From positions 1 through 60,889 of the forward strand of contig JAJFTY010000014.1 in assembly GCA_021372695.1 (NCBI GenBank): a stretch of 60,889 nucleotides of DNA, read 5' to 3'. Origin of the DNA: Deltaproteobacteria bacterium. Its GTDB lineage: Bacteria > Desulfobacterota > Syntrophia > Syntrophales > UBA5619. The notes under the pieces are model-generated. The model made no database searches, was not told the origin of the DNA, and saw only the letters and a program-made list of their open reading frames with translations. Shown piece after piece: positions 28,146-36,486 of this stretch (within the stretch, counting starts at the first letter, position 1; every line of letters begins with the position of its first letter). Made by a program: the position numbers and the translations under genes.

Positions 28146-28556
28146 ATGGACCACTGCAAGGGGAAGATCGCGAAGCTCCTGGTCGACTACTTCGGAGATG
28201 ACTTCCGCAGGATCACCCATGCCCTGGAGGTTCTGAGGCATGCGGAGCGGATCATGGAGGAAGCCCCGGTCTGCGACCGGGAGGTCGTCATCGCCGTGGC
28301 CCTGCTGCACGACGTCGGCATCAAGCCCTCCGAGGAAGTGCTCGGGTACAACAATGGGAGAACCCAGGAGAAGTACGGGCCTCCGGTTGTGGAGGCGCTG
28401 CTCGGGAGCATCGGTTTCCCCCCGGAGAAAATCATCAAAGTCTCCGAGATCGTCGGGAACCACCACTCGCCTTCACGCTACGATTACGCCGAGCTCCGGA
28501 TCCTCAAGGAGGCGGACCGGATCGTGAACCGGCAGGAAGGCGCATCCGAAGCCTGA
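28146..28556 (+). CDS. Small HD-domain protein
   Basis: A 136-residue HD-superfamily protein, second in this region. H25 (THALEVL), H55-D56 (LLHDVGIK) and H106/H107 (GNHHSPS) form the metal site. The length matches stand-alone HD hydrolases of unknown substrate. It lies 87 nt after the aminotransferase in the same direction and may be its last cotranscribed gene. Confidence 0.75.
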   Translation: MDHCKGKIAKLLVDYFGDDFRRITHALEVLRHAERIMEEAPVCDREVVIAVALLHDVGIKPSEEVLGYNNGRTQEKYGPPVVEALLGSIGFPPEKIIKVSEIVGNHHSPSRYDYAELRILKEADRIVNRQEGASEA

Positions 28557-28616
28557 GAAGGCGCACAGGGCGAATCGGGCGGAATCGGCTGTCGGTGGCG
28601 GGTCCTCATGGGAACT

Positions 28617-28744
28617 CTCTCCGAACGCCTGGAAGAGGGGCAGCCCCAGGCGCTGGCGCTCGGTTTCGCCGTGGAGCCGGGTCTGTTCGCGATGTGGAGG
28701 ATCGCCCGCGGCCAGCTCCGGAGATGTAAAATCAGTTCGTCCAT
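28617..28744 (-). pseudogene. Deletion remnant of a Y-family DNA polymerase (dinB-like)
   Basis: On the minus strand a ribosome site GGGAG stands 6 nt before ATG 28744, followed by MDELILHLRSWPRAILHI (28744-28691), which resembles the start of DinB-type polymerases just before their catalytic DGDAFF motif. The similarity then stops. From about 28696 to 28617, in another frame, REQTRLHGETERQRLGLPLF resembles the C-terminus of a group of DinB-like polymerases. The likely reading is that about 1 kb of middle sequence was lost with a frameshift. The SOS box at 28790-28807 is 46 nt upstream. The assignment rests on remembered family ends. Confidence 0.45.
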
Positions 28745-28785
28745 TTTGCGCTCCCAAAAATCTCTTGCCTTTCCCCGATTTCCAG

Positions 28786-28807
28786 TATAATAGAACTATC
28801 GTTCTAT
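28786..28807 (+). promoter_or_regulatory. LexA box overlapping a promoter -10 element
   Basis: The perfect inverted repeat ATAGAAC-TATC-GTTCTAT (28790-28807) overlaps a consensus TATAAT (28786-28791). Upstream -35 candidates are weak (TCTTGC at 17 nt or TTGCCT at 15 nt). The arms are identical to those of the operator in front of lexA, so this is very probably the SOS promoter of pgpA-cinA-thpR-recA-recX. Being symmetrical it could also have served the minus-strand polymerase remnant. Confidence 0.8.
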
Positions 28808-29056
28808 CATCGAGAGGCTTTTCCGGGCCGGGCAAGGTTTCGCAGAAAGTCGGCAAGTCGGCATTGACAGCAAGGGGGAAAGGGGTTAATTTACCGCGGC
28901 AATCCGTATTTCACCGCTGCGCTTCCGGGCTGAAAAATGGGTGAAGGCTGGTTGGAAATGCCGGATGCGCGGTCTCCGGGATCCCTCAGGGTTAAGACGT
29001 GCCCTCACGTTCTCCAGCGACGGCGGATGAAGGACCGCGAGGTCCACGCGGGTTTT

Positions 29057-29545
29057 ATGGCCGGTTGGCGGCTGTTGAGGTGTCCCCTGAACGAAAAATG
29101 GATCAAATACCTGGCCACCGGTTTCGGAAGCGGGCTGGCGCCGCTGGCGCCGGGGACGGCGGGGACCCTGGTCGGCGTCCCCCTGTACCTGATCTTTTCG
29201 GCCCTGCCCTGGCCGATCTGGCTGGTCACGGTTCTGGCCTTCACCTCCCTGGCCTGGTATCTCTCCGATGCCGCGGAGGGGCTCTTCGGCCGGAAGGACG
29301 CCCCATGCATCGTGATCGACGAAATTGCCGGTCTCCAGTGGACGCTCTTTTGGGTCGCGCCCACGGTGCTCCACGTGGTTCTCGGCTTTCTGCTTTTCCG
29401 ACTGTTCGATATCCTGAAGCCCTTTCCGGCCAGGTTCTTCCAGGATAGGTTTCCAGGGGGCTGCGGGGTGGTGGCGGATGATCTGGCGGCGGGAGTCTAC
29501 GGCAACCTGGCGCTCCAGATCCTGATCTGGCGGTTGGGGATATGA
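29057..29545 (+). CDS. pgpA: Phosphatidylglycerophosphatase A
   Basis: PgpA dephosphorylates phosphatidylglycerophosphate to phosphatidylglycerol at the inner membrane. The core KYLATGFGSGLAPLAPGTAG followed by TLVGVPLYL and the conserved DEIAGLQWTL are present, with several hydrophobic segments. I start at ATG 29057 (162 residues, the family size); the frame is open to 28937, and no candidate has a strong ribosome site. It lies directly before cinA in what appears to be the SOS-controlled recA transcript. Confidence 0.85.
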   Translation: MAGWRLLRCPLNEKWIKYLATGFGSGLAPLAPGTAGTLVGVPLYLIFSALPWPIWLVTVLAFTSLAWYLSDAAEGLFGRKDAPCIVIDEIAGLQWTLFWVAPTVLHVVLGFLLFRLFDILKPFPARFFQDRFPGGCGVVADDLAAGVYGNLALQILIWRLGI

Positions 29546-29593
29546 CGGCGGAGGCGCGGAGCTCCGCATAACAAACGGACATCGAGGATCTTC

Positions 29594-30853
29594 ATGAAAG
29601 TCGGCGTACTGACGATCGGAAACGAGTTGACGAGCGGGCGGATCCAGGACACGAATTCGGCCATGATCTGCCGCGCGATGCAGGAGCAGGGATGGGCCGT
29701 CGCGGCGATGATCTCCGTGGGGGACGATTACGGCGCGATCCATGATGCGCTTGTCCATCTGCTGGCGCGCGCGGATGGGGTGATCGTGACAGGCGGTCTC
29801 GGACCCACGGCCGACGACATCACGACCGCAGCCTTGGCCCGGTTCTTCGGCCTGGAACTTTACAGCGATCCCGCCGTCCTAGCGCACGTCAAAGCCATTT
29901 TTGAAAGACGGGGGCTCCGCTGGACGGAGAACAACGCCAAGCAGGCTCTTTTCCCGGCGGGCGCGGAGGTCGTCGCCAACCCGGCGGGCACGGCGGCCGG
30001 CTTCGCCCTGCGGCGTGACGGCAAGATCGTTGCGGTGATCCCGGGCGTTCCCGTCGAGGCGAGGCGCATGCTCTCGGAGGGGGTGATCCCGCTCTTCCGC
30101 AAGGCGTTTCCGGAGTCGGCCCTCCACGTGAAAACCTTTACCTTCAAGCTCTTCGGGATACCCGAATCGGCGGTGGACGAGGCGATGGCCGATGCGGATC
30201 TGGCCGGCCTCGGCGTGGGGATCGGCTTCTATCCGAACTTCCCGGAAAACCACATCGTCCTGACGGTGCGGGACCCCTCCGCGGAGACGGCGGAAGAGAA
30301 ACTCCGCGCAGCCCGGGAGATGGTCGTGACCCGGCTCTCGAAGCACATCTTTGCGACGGGTGAAGAGACGCTCGCAGGGAACGTGGCCCGGCGGATGACT
30401 GAGAATCGGCTGACGCTTGCCGTGGCGGAGTCCTGCACCGGCGGGCTGATCACGGACCGCCTCACGGACATCCCCGGGAGTTCCGCCTTTCTCGAACGCG
30501 GGGTCGTGACCTACAGCAACGGAGCCAAGACAGGCCTCCTCGGCGTGACCGAAGAGGTGATCCGCGACCATGGCGCGGTGAGCGCCGAAACGGCGCGTCT
30601 CATGGCCGAAGGGGTCCGGAGGCTTGCGGGAACCGATCTGGGGCTCGCCGTGACCGGGATCGCAGGCCCCGACGGCGGGACGGCGGCAAAGCCGGTGGGG
30701 ACGACCTTCATCGCGCTTGCCGACGGAAAGACGACCTTCTGCCGGCCCTACGCCTTCCGCTGGGAGCGGCGCCGTAACAAGGTCGCAGCATCCCAGGCCG
30801 CGCTCGTCATGCTCTGGCGGTATCTCATGGGGGAGTTGCGGGATGACGGATGA
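29594..30853 (+). CDS. cinA: CinA: competence/damage-inducible protein, NMN deamidase type
   Basis: A full-length CinA of 419 residues. The N-terminal molybdopterin-binding-like domain has TIGNELTSGRIQDTNS and VTGGLGPTADDITT, with ADP-ribose pyrophosphatase activity known in the family. The C-terminal PncC domain, with AESCTGGLI and TGIAGPDGGT, deamidates nicotinamide mononucleotide to recycle NAD. cinA-recA linkage is widespread and puts cinA under SOS or competence control. The next gene starts within its last 11 nt. Confidence 0.93.
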   Translation: MKVGVLTIGNELTSGRIQDTNSAMICRAMQEQGWAVAAMISVGDDYGAIHDALVHLLARADGVIVTGGLGPTADDITTAALARFFGLELYSDPAVLAHVKAIFERRGLRWTENNAKQALFPAGAEVVANPAGTAAGFALRRDGKIVAVIPGVPVEARRMLSEGVIPLFRKAFPESALHVKTFTFKLFGIPESAVDEAMADADLAGLGVGIGFYPNFPENHIVLTVRDPSAETAEEKLRAAREMVVTRLSKHIFATGEETLAGNVARRMTENRLTLAVAESCTGGLITDRLTDIPGSSAFLERGVVTYSNGAKTGLLGVTEEVIRDHGAVSAETARLMAEGVRRLAGTDLGLAVTGIAGPDGGTAAKPVGTTFIALADGKTTFCRPYAFRWERRRNKVAASQAALVMLWRYLMGELRDDG

Positions 30854-31436
30854 AAGGATGGTCCGCCTGTTTCTGGCGCTCGATCCCCCGGAGGAGGTCT
30901 GCCGGGAGATCGGGCGGATTCAGGAACGGCTGCGGAGACGCATCTCCGGGGATATCCGCTGGGTCCGGCCGGAGGCGATCCACCTGACCCTGAAATTCAT
31001 CGGCGACGTTCCGGAAAGCGATATCGCCGGCATCTCGGCCATTGTGGAAAAGACGACGGAGGGAGTGCAGCCGTTCGACCTCACGGTCGGCGGTGTGGGG
31101 GTTTTCCCGGATCCGCACCGGCCCCGGGTCATCTGGCTGGGGATGGGCGGCGATGCGGAGCGGCTGGTGACCTTCCAGCGGGGGCTGGAAAGGGCGCTCG
31201 AGGAGATCGGCTTCCCCCGGGAGGAGCGGCCCTTCCGGCCGCATCTCACCCTGGGAAGGATCAGGGCCCAGAAGGGGCTCGCCGGCCTTGCCGGAGTGCT
31301 GGAAAGAAGAGAAACCTATGCGGCAGGGCGGTTCACGGCAACCGTTCTTTGCCTGTTCAAGAGCGACCTGACGCCCGGGGGGGCGATCTACACGAGGCTC
31401 GCAGAGTATCCCTTTGCGGGAGAGGAGGGGGCGTAA
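30843..31436 (+). CDS. thpR: RNA 2',3'-cyclic phosphodiesterase (2'-5' RNA ligase family)
   Basis: A 2H-phosphoesterase-fold protein of 197 residues with two HxT motifs, HLT at 47-49 and HLT at 134-136. ThpR opens 2',3'-cyclic phosphates on RNA and can join tRNA halves in reverse. The start ATG 30843 overlaps the cinA end and has GGGGGAG upstream; ATG 30858 is an alternative. The order cinA-thpR-recA is seen in other deltaproteobacteria. Confidence 0.9.
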   Translation: MTDERMVRLFLALDPPEEVCREIGRIQERLRRRISGDIRWVRPEAIHLTLKFIGDVPESDIAGISAIVEKTTEGVQPFDLTVGGVGVFPDPHRPRVIWLGMGGDAERLVTFQRGLERALEEIGFPREERPFRPHLTLGRIRAQKGLAGLAGVLERRETYAAGRFTATVLCLFKSDLTPGGAIYTRLAEYPFAGEEGA

Positions 31437-31503
31437 GCCCGAAAAGATGGCGGTGACATCCAAACAGCAGCATAAGCCGGCAAGAGGGGTGGAGGAGGTG
31501 CAT

Positions 31504-32535
31504 ATGGGAGCGGATGCGGAAAGGACCAAGGCGGTCGATCTGGCGATCACGCAGATCGAGAGGCAGTTCGGGAAGGGCGCGATCATGAGGCTGGGCGGCG
31601 CGGAGGTGATCTCCGACATCCCCGCGATCTCTACGGGATCGATCAGCCTCGACATGGCGCTCGGCACCGGCGGGGTTCCACGCGGGAGGATCATCGAGAT
31701 CTTCGGCCCGGAATCGGGCGGAAAGACGACCCTTGCCCTCCACATCGTCGCGGAGGCGCAGAGACTGGGGGGGCTGGCGGCCTTCATCGACGCCGAGCAT
31801 GCGCTCGACGTCACCTACGCGCGGAAGATCGGCGTCAATACGGATGACCTCCTCATCTCCCAGCCCGACACCGGGGAACAGGCGCTCGAAATCTGCGAGA
31901 CCCTGGTCCGGAGCGGAGCGCTGGATGTTCTCGTCGTCGATTCCGTGGCCGCCCTCGTCCCCAAGGCCGAGATCGAGGGGGAGATGGGGGACGCCCAGAT
32001 GGGGCTCCAGGCGCGGCTGATGTCGCAGGCCCTCCGGAAACTGACCGGGAGCCTCAGCAAGTCGAAGACCACGGTGATCTTCATCAACCAGCTCCGGATG
32101 AAGATCGGCGTCTTCTTCGGCAATCCCGAGACGACGACCGGCGGCAACGCGCTGAAGTTCTACGCGACGATGCGTCTCGACATCCGGAAGGTGAACGCGA
32201 TCAAACTGGGGCAGGATGTGATCGGCTTCCGGACCCGGGTCAAGGTCGTCAAGAACAAGGTTGCGCCGCCCTTCCGGGAGACGGAGTTCGACATCATCTT
32301 CGGCGAGGGGATCTCGAAGGAGGGCGACGTCCTCGACCTCGCCGCCGACAAGGGGATTATCGAAAAGAGCGGTGCCTGGTACTCCTACAAGGGGGAACGG
32401 CTCGGACAGGGAAGAGACAACACCCGGACCTTGCTGAAGGAAAACGCCGAAATCCTGGCGCAGGTCGAGGCGGAGGTCCGCGAGAAGCTCGGCATCAAGC
32501 CGAAGACGGCCGCAGTCAGGGAAGAGCCGAAATAG
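31504..32535 (+). CDS. recA: Recombinase RecA
   Basis: RecA forms filaments on single-stranded DNA, exchanges strands, and triggers LexA self-cleavage. From ATG 31504 (GGAGGAGG just upstream) it has 343 residues. Walker A is GPESGGKTT at 68-76; DAEHALD, the L1 segment with [18 protein letters not shown], and the L2 region [16 protein letters not shown] are intact. No LexA box lies within the 67 nt before the gene, so its SOS control probably comes from the promoter 2.7 kb upstream at 28786. recX follows after 4 nt. Confidence 0.98.
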   Translation: MGADAERTKAVDLAITQIERQFGKGAIMRLGGAEVISDIPAISTGSISLDMALGTGGVPRGRIIEIFGPESGGKTTLALHIVAEAQRLGGLAAFIDAEHALDVTYARKIGVNTDDLLISQPDTGEQALEICETLVRSGALDVLVVDSVAALVPKAEIEGEMGDAQMGLQARLMSQALRKLTGSLSKSKTTVIFINQLRMKIGVFFGNPETTTGGNALKFYATMRLDIRKVNAIKLGQDVIGFRTRVKVVKNKVAPPFRETEFDIIFGEGISKEGDVLDLAADKGIIEKSGAWYSYKGERLGQGRDNTRTLLKENAEILAQVEAEVREKLGIKPKTAAVREEPK

Positions 32536-32539
32536 GCGA

Positions 32540-33040
32540 ATGGACGAGGAGCGCGAGCTCGCACGGGCAGAGGCAAAGGCCTTCCGCCTCCTGGCCCTCC
32601 GGGCGCACAGCGAAAAGGAACTGCGGGCAAAGCTGCGGGCGTGCGGTTTTGCGGACGACGCGGTCGACCGGGCGGTCGGGCGATGCCGGGAGCTCGGCTA
32701 TCTGAGCGACGAAGCCTTCGCGCGGCAACGGGCCCGGATGCTCGCGATCGACCGCCTTGCCGGCGACCGCCGGATCGCCCTCGACCTCCGGGAGAGGGGG
32801 ATCGACCCGGAGCTCTCCAGCCGGGTGATCGCGGAGGTTCGCGAAGAACTCGGCGAAGAGGAGGCGGCCAGGCGGCTGCTCCGGAAGAGGATCGGGGGAA
32901 GGCCGGTTGCCAGCCTCGACGAGCGGGAAAAGGCCAGAGCGGCCAGAGGTCTTATGGGGAAGGGGTTCCCCGCGGGCCTCATCATGAAGATGCTGAAAAA
33001 GACAGAGGAGGAAGGGTTCCATGGCGATGACGGGGAGTGA
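32540..33040 (+). CDS. recX: RecA regulator RecX
   Basis: RecX blocks RecA filament extension and tempers recombination. The 166-residue product is mostly helical with the family pattern: LLALRAHSEKELRAKL, then CRELGYLSDEAFA and LRERGID. It starts 4 nt after recA, as is common, and its last 20 nt overlap the alaS start. The recA-recX-alaS order is widespread. Confidence 0.92.
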   Translation: MDEERELARAEAKAFRLLALRAHSEKELRAKLRACGFADDAVDRAVGRCRELGYLSDEAFARQRARMLAIDRLAGDRRIALDLRERGIDPELSSRVIAEVREELGEEEAARRLLRKRIGGRPVASLDEREKARAARGLMGKGFPAGLIMKMLKKTEEEGFHGDDGE

Positions 33041-35666
33041 GATCCGGGAGAGTTTCTTGAAATATTTCGAAGGAAAGGGTCATACGCGGGTGGCGAGTTC
33101 TTCCCTCGTTCCCAAGGACGACCCGACGCTCCTTTTCACCAATTCGGGGATGGTGCAGTTCAAGAACTGTTTCCTGGGGCTGGAGGACCGCGGATACAAG
33201 CGGGCGACCACCTCCCAGAAGAGCGTCCGGGCGGGCGGAAAGCACAACGACCTGGAAAATGTCGGCGTCACGGCCCGCCACCACACCTTCTTCGAGATGC
33301 TGGGGAACTTCTCCTTCGGGGATTACTTCAAGAAGGAGGCGATCGGCTGGGCATGGGAGTACCTCACCGTAACCCTCGGGATGCCCAGGGAGAGGCTGTG
33401 GATCACGATCTACAAGGACGACGAAGAGGCTTTCCGAATCTGGCACGAGGAGGCGGGCGTGCCGACGGAGAGGATCGTCCGGATGGGGGAGAAGAGCAAT
33501 TTCTGGATGATGGGGGAGACCGGCCCCTGCGGCCCCTGCTCGGAGATCCTCTACGACCAGGGGGCGGGGACGGGCTGCGGAAAATCGACCTGCGACGTGC
33601 ACTGCGAGTGCGACCGGCATCTCGAGATCTGGAACCTCGTCTTCACCCAGTTCGATCGTGACGCCGCCGGCAATCTGACCCCCCTGCCGAAGCCGAACAT
33701 CGACACGGGGATGGGGTTGGAGCGTCTGGCCGCTGTCATCCAGGGGGTGACAAGCAACTACGAATCGGACCTCTTCACGGGAATCATCCGCTTCATCGAG
33801 AGGATCAGCCGGCGGACCTACGGGAAGAACGGCGAGGACGACATCTCCATCCGCGTCATCGCAGACCACAGCCGTTCGGTCGCCTTCCTCATCGGCGACG
33901 GTGTCCTGCCTGCCAACGAGGGGCGCGGCTACGTGCTCCGGCGTATCCTGCGGAGGGCGGCGCGCCACGGGAAGCTGCTCGGCATGGACCGCCCCTTCCT
34001 CAACGAGGTGTGCGGGGTCGTGATTGACGAGATGAAGGAGGCCTACCCGGACCTGGTCGACAAGGCCGCCTTCATCCGCAAGGTCGTGGAGAGCGAGGAG
34101 CAGCGTTTCATCGAGACCCTCGACTCCGGCCTCCGGATCCTCCAGGAAGAGGTGACCGCGCTCACGGGGGCCGGACAGGATGTGATCCCCGGCGCAGTCG
34201 TCTTCAAGCTCTACGATACCTACGGCTTTCCGACCGACCTGACCGCGGACATCGTCCGGAAGGATGGCCTCTCCCTCGACATGGCAGGGTTCGAGCAGGC
34301 CATGGAAGCCCAGCGGGAAAAGGCACGCGAATCCTGGAAGGGGAGCGGCGAGGAGGCGATCTCCGAGGTCTACCACCGCCTCTCCGTCGAAGGGGCGGCG
34401 ACGGAATTCATCGGATACGAGGGGGTGACAAAGGGGAGCTCGACCGTGACGGCGCTGCTGAAGGCGGGCCGGCCCGTTGAGGAGATCGCCGACGGGGACG
34501 AAGCAGAGGTCATCGTTGCGCAAACCCCCTTCTATGGCGAGATCGGCGGCCAGGTCGGGGACACCGGCATAGTCATGGTCATTGGCTCAGGCGATGTGAC
34601 CTTCCAAGTGACGGACACCAAGCGGCCCCTCGACAATCTGATCGTCCATGTCGGGAAGCTCCAGTGCGGGAAACTCCGGAAGGGGGATGCCGTGTTGCTA
34701 CAGGTGTTCGATGAGGAGCGCCGGGCGACCGAGGCCAACCACTCGGCGACTCACCTCCTCCAGGCCGCACTGAAGCGAGTCCTCGGGGTGCATGTCAAGC
34801 AGTCGGGGTCGCTCGTGAACGCAGAGAGGCTCCGGTTCGACTTCACCCATTTTTCGCGGATCGAGGAGGAGGAACTCGCCCGGGTCGAGGATGAGGCCAA
34901 CCGGATGATCCGGGCGAACGTTCCCGTGCAGACGGTGGTCATGCCGCTGGCCGAGGCCGTGAAGACGGGGGCGACGGCGGTCTTCGACGAGAAGTATGGG
35001 GAGACGGTCCGCGTCGTCGGCATGGCGGGATTCAGCAGCGAACTCTGCGGCGGGACCCACGTGGGAAGGACGGGCGACATCGGTTTTTTGAAGATCGTCC
35101 ACGAATCGGCCGTGGCCGCCGGAGTCCGCCGGATCGAGGCGGTGACCGGGAAAGCGGCGGTCCTGTACGCGCGTCGCCAGGAGGAGGAGCTCCGGAAAAC
35201 GGCCGGACTCCTGAAGATCGGCATTTTCGAAACGGCCGAGCGAACGGAAAAATTGCTCCGTCGTGAAAGGGAGCTCGAGAGGGAGATCGAAACACTCAAG
35301 GGAAAGCTGGCGGCGAAGGATTCGGGCGATCTGATGGGGCGCGTCCGCCAGATCAACGGGGTCGCCGTCCTTGCGGCCGTGGTGGAGGCGGCCGACGTCA
35401 AGACCCTCCGGGATTTCGGCGACAAGCTCCGCGACCGGCTCCGCTCCGGGATCATCCTGCTCGGGAGCCGGGCGGAGGGGAAGGCGATGCTCCTCTGCCT
35501 GGTGACCAAAGACCTGACGGATCGCTACCACGCCGGGAATATCATCAAAGCCGTCGCCCCGCTCGTCGGCGGGAGCGGCGGCGGCCGGCCCGACATGGCC
35601 CAGGCGGGCGGCCCGAAACCGGAACTCCTGGATCAGGCCCTGGAAAAACTATCCGATCTGCTTTGA
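33021..35666 (+). CDS. alaS: Alanyl-tRNA synthetase
   Basis: A class II synthetase that charges tRNA(Ala) and edits mischarged serine. The 881-residue product is full length: catalytic domain (FTNSGMVQFKNCFLG, ARHHTFFEMLGNFSFGDYF), the tRNA-recognition domain, the editing domain with HSATHLLQAAL and CGGTHVGRTGDIG, a coiled coil around residue 740, and the C-Ala domain with GGSGGGRPDMAQAGG. It overlaps recX by 20 nt and is closed by a strong terminator. Confidence 0.97.
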   Translation: MAMTGSEIRESFLKYFEGKGHTRVASSSLVPKDDPTLLFTNSGMVQFKNCFLGLEDRGYKRATTSQKSVRAGGKHNDLENVGVTARHHTFFEMLGNFSFGDYFKKEAIGWAWEYLTVTLGMPRERLWITIYKDDEEAFRIWHEEAGVPTERIVRMGEKSNFWMMGETGPCGPCSEILYDQGAGTGCGKSTCDVHCECDRHLEIWNLVFTQFDRDAAGNLTPLPKPNIDTGMGLERLAAVIQGVTSNYESDLFTGIIRFIERISRRTYGKNGEDDISIRVIADHSRSVAFLIGDGVLPANEGRGYVLRRILRRAARHGKLLGMDRPFLNEVCGVVIDEMKEAYPDLVDKAAFIRKVVESEEQRFIETLDSGLRILQEEVTALTGAGQDVIPGAVVFKLYDTYGFPTDLTADIVRKDGLSLDMAGFEQAMEAQREKARESWKGSGEEAISEVYHRLSVEGAATEFIGYEGVTKGSSTVTALLKAGRPVEEIADGDEAEVIVAQTPFYGEIGGQVGDTGIVMVIGSGDVTFQVTDTKRPLDNLIVHVGKLQCGKLRKGDAVLLQVFDEERRATEANHSATHLLQAALKRVLGVHVKQSGSLVNAERLRFDFTHFSRIEEEELARVEDEANRMIRANVPVQTVVMPLAEAVKTGATAVFDEKYGETVRVVGMAGFSSELCGGTHVGRTGDIGFLKIVHESAVAAGVRRIEAVTGKAAVLYARRQEEELRKTAGLLKIGIFETAERTEKLLRRERELEREIETLKGKLAAKDSGDLMGRVRQINGVAVLAAVVEAADVKTLRDFGDKLRDRLRSGIILLGSRAEGKAMLLCLVTKDLTDRYHAGNIIKAVAPLVGGSGGGRPDMAQAGGPKPELLDQALEKLSDLL

Positions 35667-35670
35667 TCCG

Positions 35671-35760
35671 CCCGCGGCGTTCACCGCGGCAACCGCGGGA
35701 GAAGCGATCCCCGACAGGATCGTCTCGGCACGCGGGGCGGATGGCTCCGCAATGCCCCGC
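35671..35760 (+). other. Cluster of three hairpins in the alaS 3' region
   Basis: Three successive inverted repeats lie between alaS and its terminator: CCCGCGG / CCGCGGG (35671-35677, 35693-35699), CGATCC / GGATCG (35705-35710, 35717-35722) and GCGGGGC / GCCCCGC (35732-35738, 35754-35760). Together with the terminator they form a compact structured RNA of about 145 nt. The role is unknown. Confidence 0.5.
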
Positions 35761-35779
35761 GGTAATACCCCGGCCTGAG

Positions 35780-35815
35780 AAGAACCCCGAAAATCCGCTT
35801 CGGGGTTCTTTTTTT
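35780..35815 (+). terminator. Rho-independent terminator after alaS
   Basis: A perfect 12-bp stem AAGAACCCCGAA / TTCGGGGTTCTT (35780-35791, 35799-35810) with a 7-nt loop is followed by five more thymines. It ends only 2 nt before the -35 of lexA, cleanly separating the two units. Confidence 0.95.
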
Positions 35816-35817
35816 GC

Positions 35818-35846
35818 TTGACAATAGAACGATTGTTCTATATAAA
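35818..35846 (+). promoter_or_regulatory. lexA promoter with LexA operator in the spacer
   Basis: A perfect TTGACA (35818-35823), a 17-nt spacer and TATAAA (35841-35846). The spacer is almost entirely the inverted repeat ATAGAAC-GATT-GTTCTAT (35824-35841), so LexA bound there would block polymerase. The core GAAC-N4-GTTC resembles the LexA box known from Gram-positive bacteria. The predicted transcription start falls at or next to the lexA ATG. Confidence 0.92.
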
Positions 35847-35852
35847 CGACTC

Positions 35853-36440
35853 ATGAGCGAGAAGCGAACCATCCAGAGCGTCCAGAAATCCATTGCCGCC
35901 TTCTTCAGGGAGCATCGCCGCATGCCCTCCTTCGCCGAGATGGTCGTCCTCCTCGACGTCAGGTCGAAGAGCGTCGTCAATTTCTGGATCAACAAACTCA
36001 TCGACGCCGGCATTCTCCGGAAAGGCGCCAAGGGCCATTTGACCTTTGCAGCCAGCGCCTTTGCGATCCCGATGGTGGGTTCCGTGCGGGCCGGGTTCCC
36101 GTCGCCCGAGGAGGAGGCCTTCTGCGACATCCTGTCGATGGATGAATACCTGATCGCCAAGCCCGATTCCTCCTTCCTGCTCCAGGTCCAGGGGGATTCG
36201 ATGAACGGCGAAGGGATCGTGGAGGGGGATCTCGTGATCGTCGAGAAGGGAAGGCAGCCTAATATCGGCGATATCGTGATCGCGGAAGTGGATGGGGAGT
36301 GGACTCTGAAATATTTCAGGAAGCAGGACGGCCAGGTCTATCTCGAGGCCGCAAATCCGAAATATCCTCCCATCAGACCCAGGGCGGAGCTGCGTCTCGG
36401 GGGGGTGGTCACGGCGGTGATCCGAAAATACCATACGTAA
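35853..36440 (+). CDS. lexA: SOS repressor LexA
   Basis: A 195-residue LexA with an N-terminal winged-helix domain (about 1-62; SFAEMVVLLDVRSKSVVNFW as recognition region) and a C-terminal S24 self-cleavage domain. The cleavage bond is A80-G81 (VRAGFPSP), with catalytic S116 (GDSMNGEG) and K153 (TLKYF). The DNA-binding domain looks divergent from Escherichia coli LexA. The ATG at 35853 has no ribosome site and coincides with the predicted transcription start, so the mRNA may be leaderless. It is followed by a small membrane protein and dinB. Confidence 0.93.
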   Translation: MSEKRTIQSVQKSIAAFFREHRRMPSFAEMVVLLDVRSKSVVNFWINKLIDAGILRKGAKGHLTFAASAFAIPMVGSVRAGFPSPEEEAFCDILSMDEYLIAKPDSSFLLQVQGDSMNGEGIVEGDLVIVEKGRQPNIGDIVIAEVDGEWTLKYFRKQDGQVYLEAANPKYPPIRPRAELRLGGVVTAVIRKYHT

Positions 36441-36486
36441 AGATCCTCAGTCATTGTGCCGATAAGAGAGATAAGGAGTCCAAACC

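Larger units (their letters stand above)
28557..29056. other. Intergenic SOS control region
   Basis: About 500 nt between the HD gene and pgpA. It contains, on the minus strand, what looks like a fused remnant of a Y-family polymerase gene (28617-28744), and a LexA-type box with an overlapping -10 hexamer (28786-28807). The remaining 250 nt up to pgpA would be the leader of the SOS transcript; its last 120 nt are open in the pgpA frame, so an earlier pgpA start cannot be ruled out. Confidence 0.6.

Noticed and set aside
32982..34523. A 513-residue minus-strand frame opposite alaS
   Set aside because: Shadow of alaS, with repetitive valine-, aspartate- and proline-rich composition.
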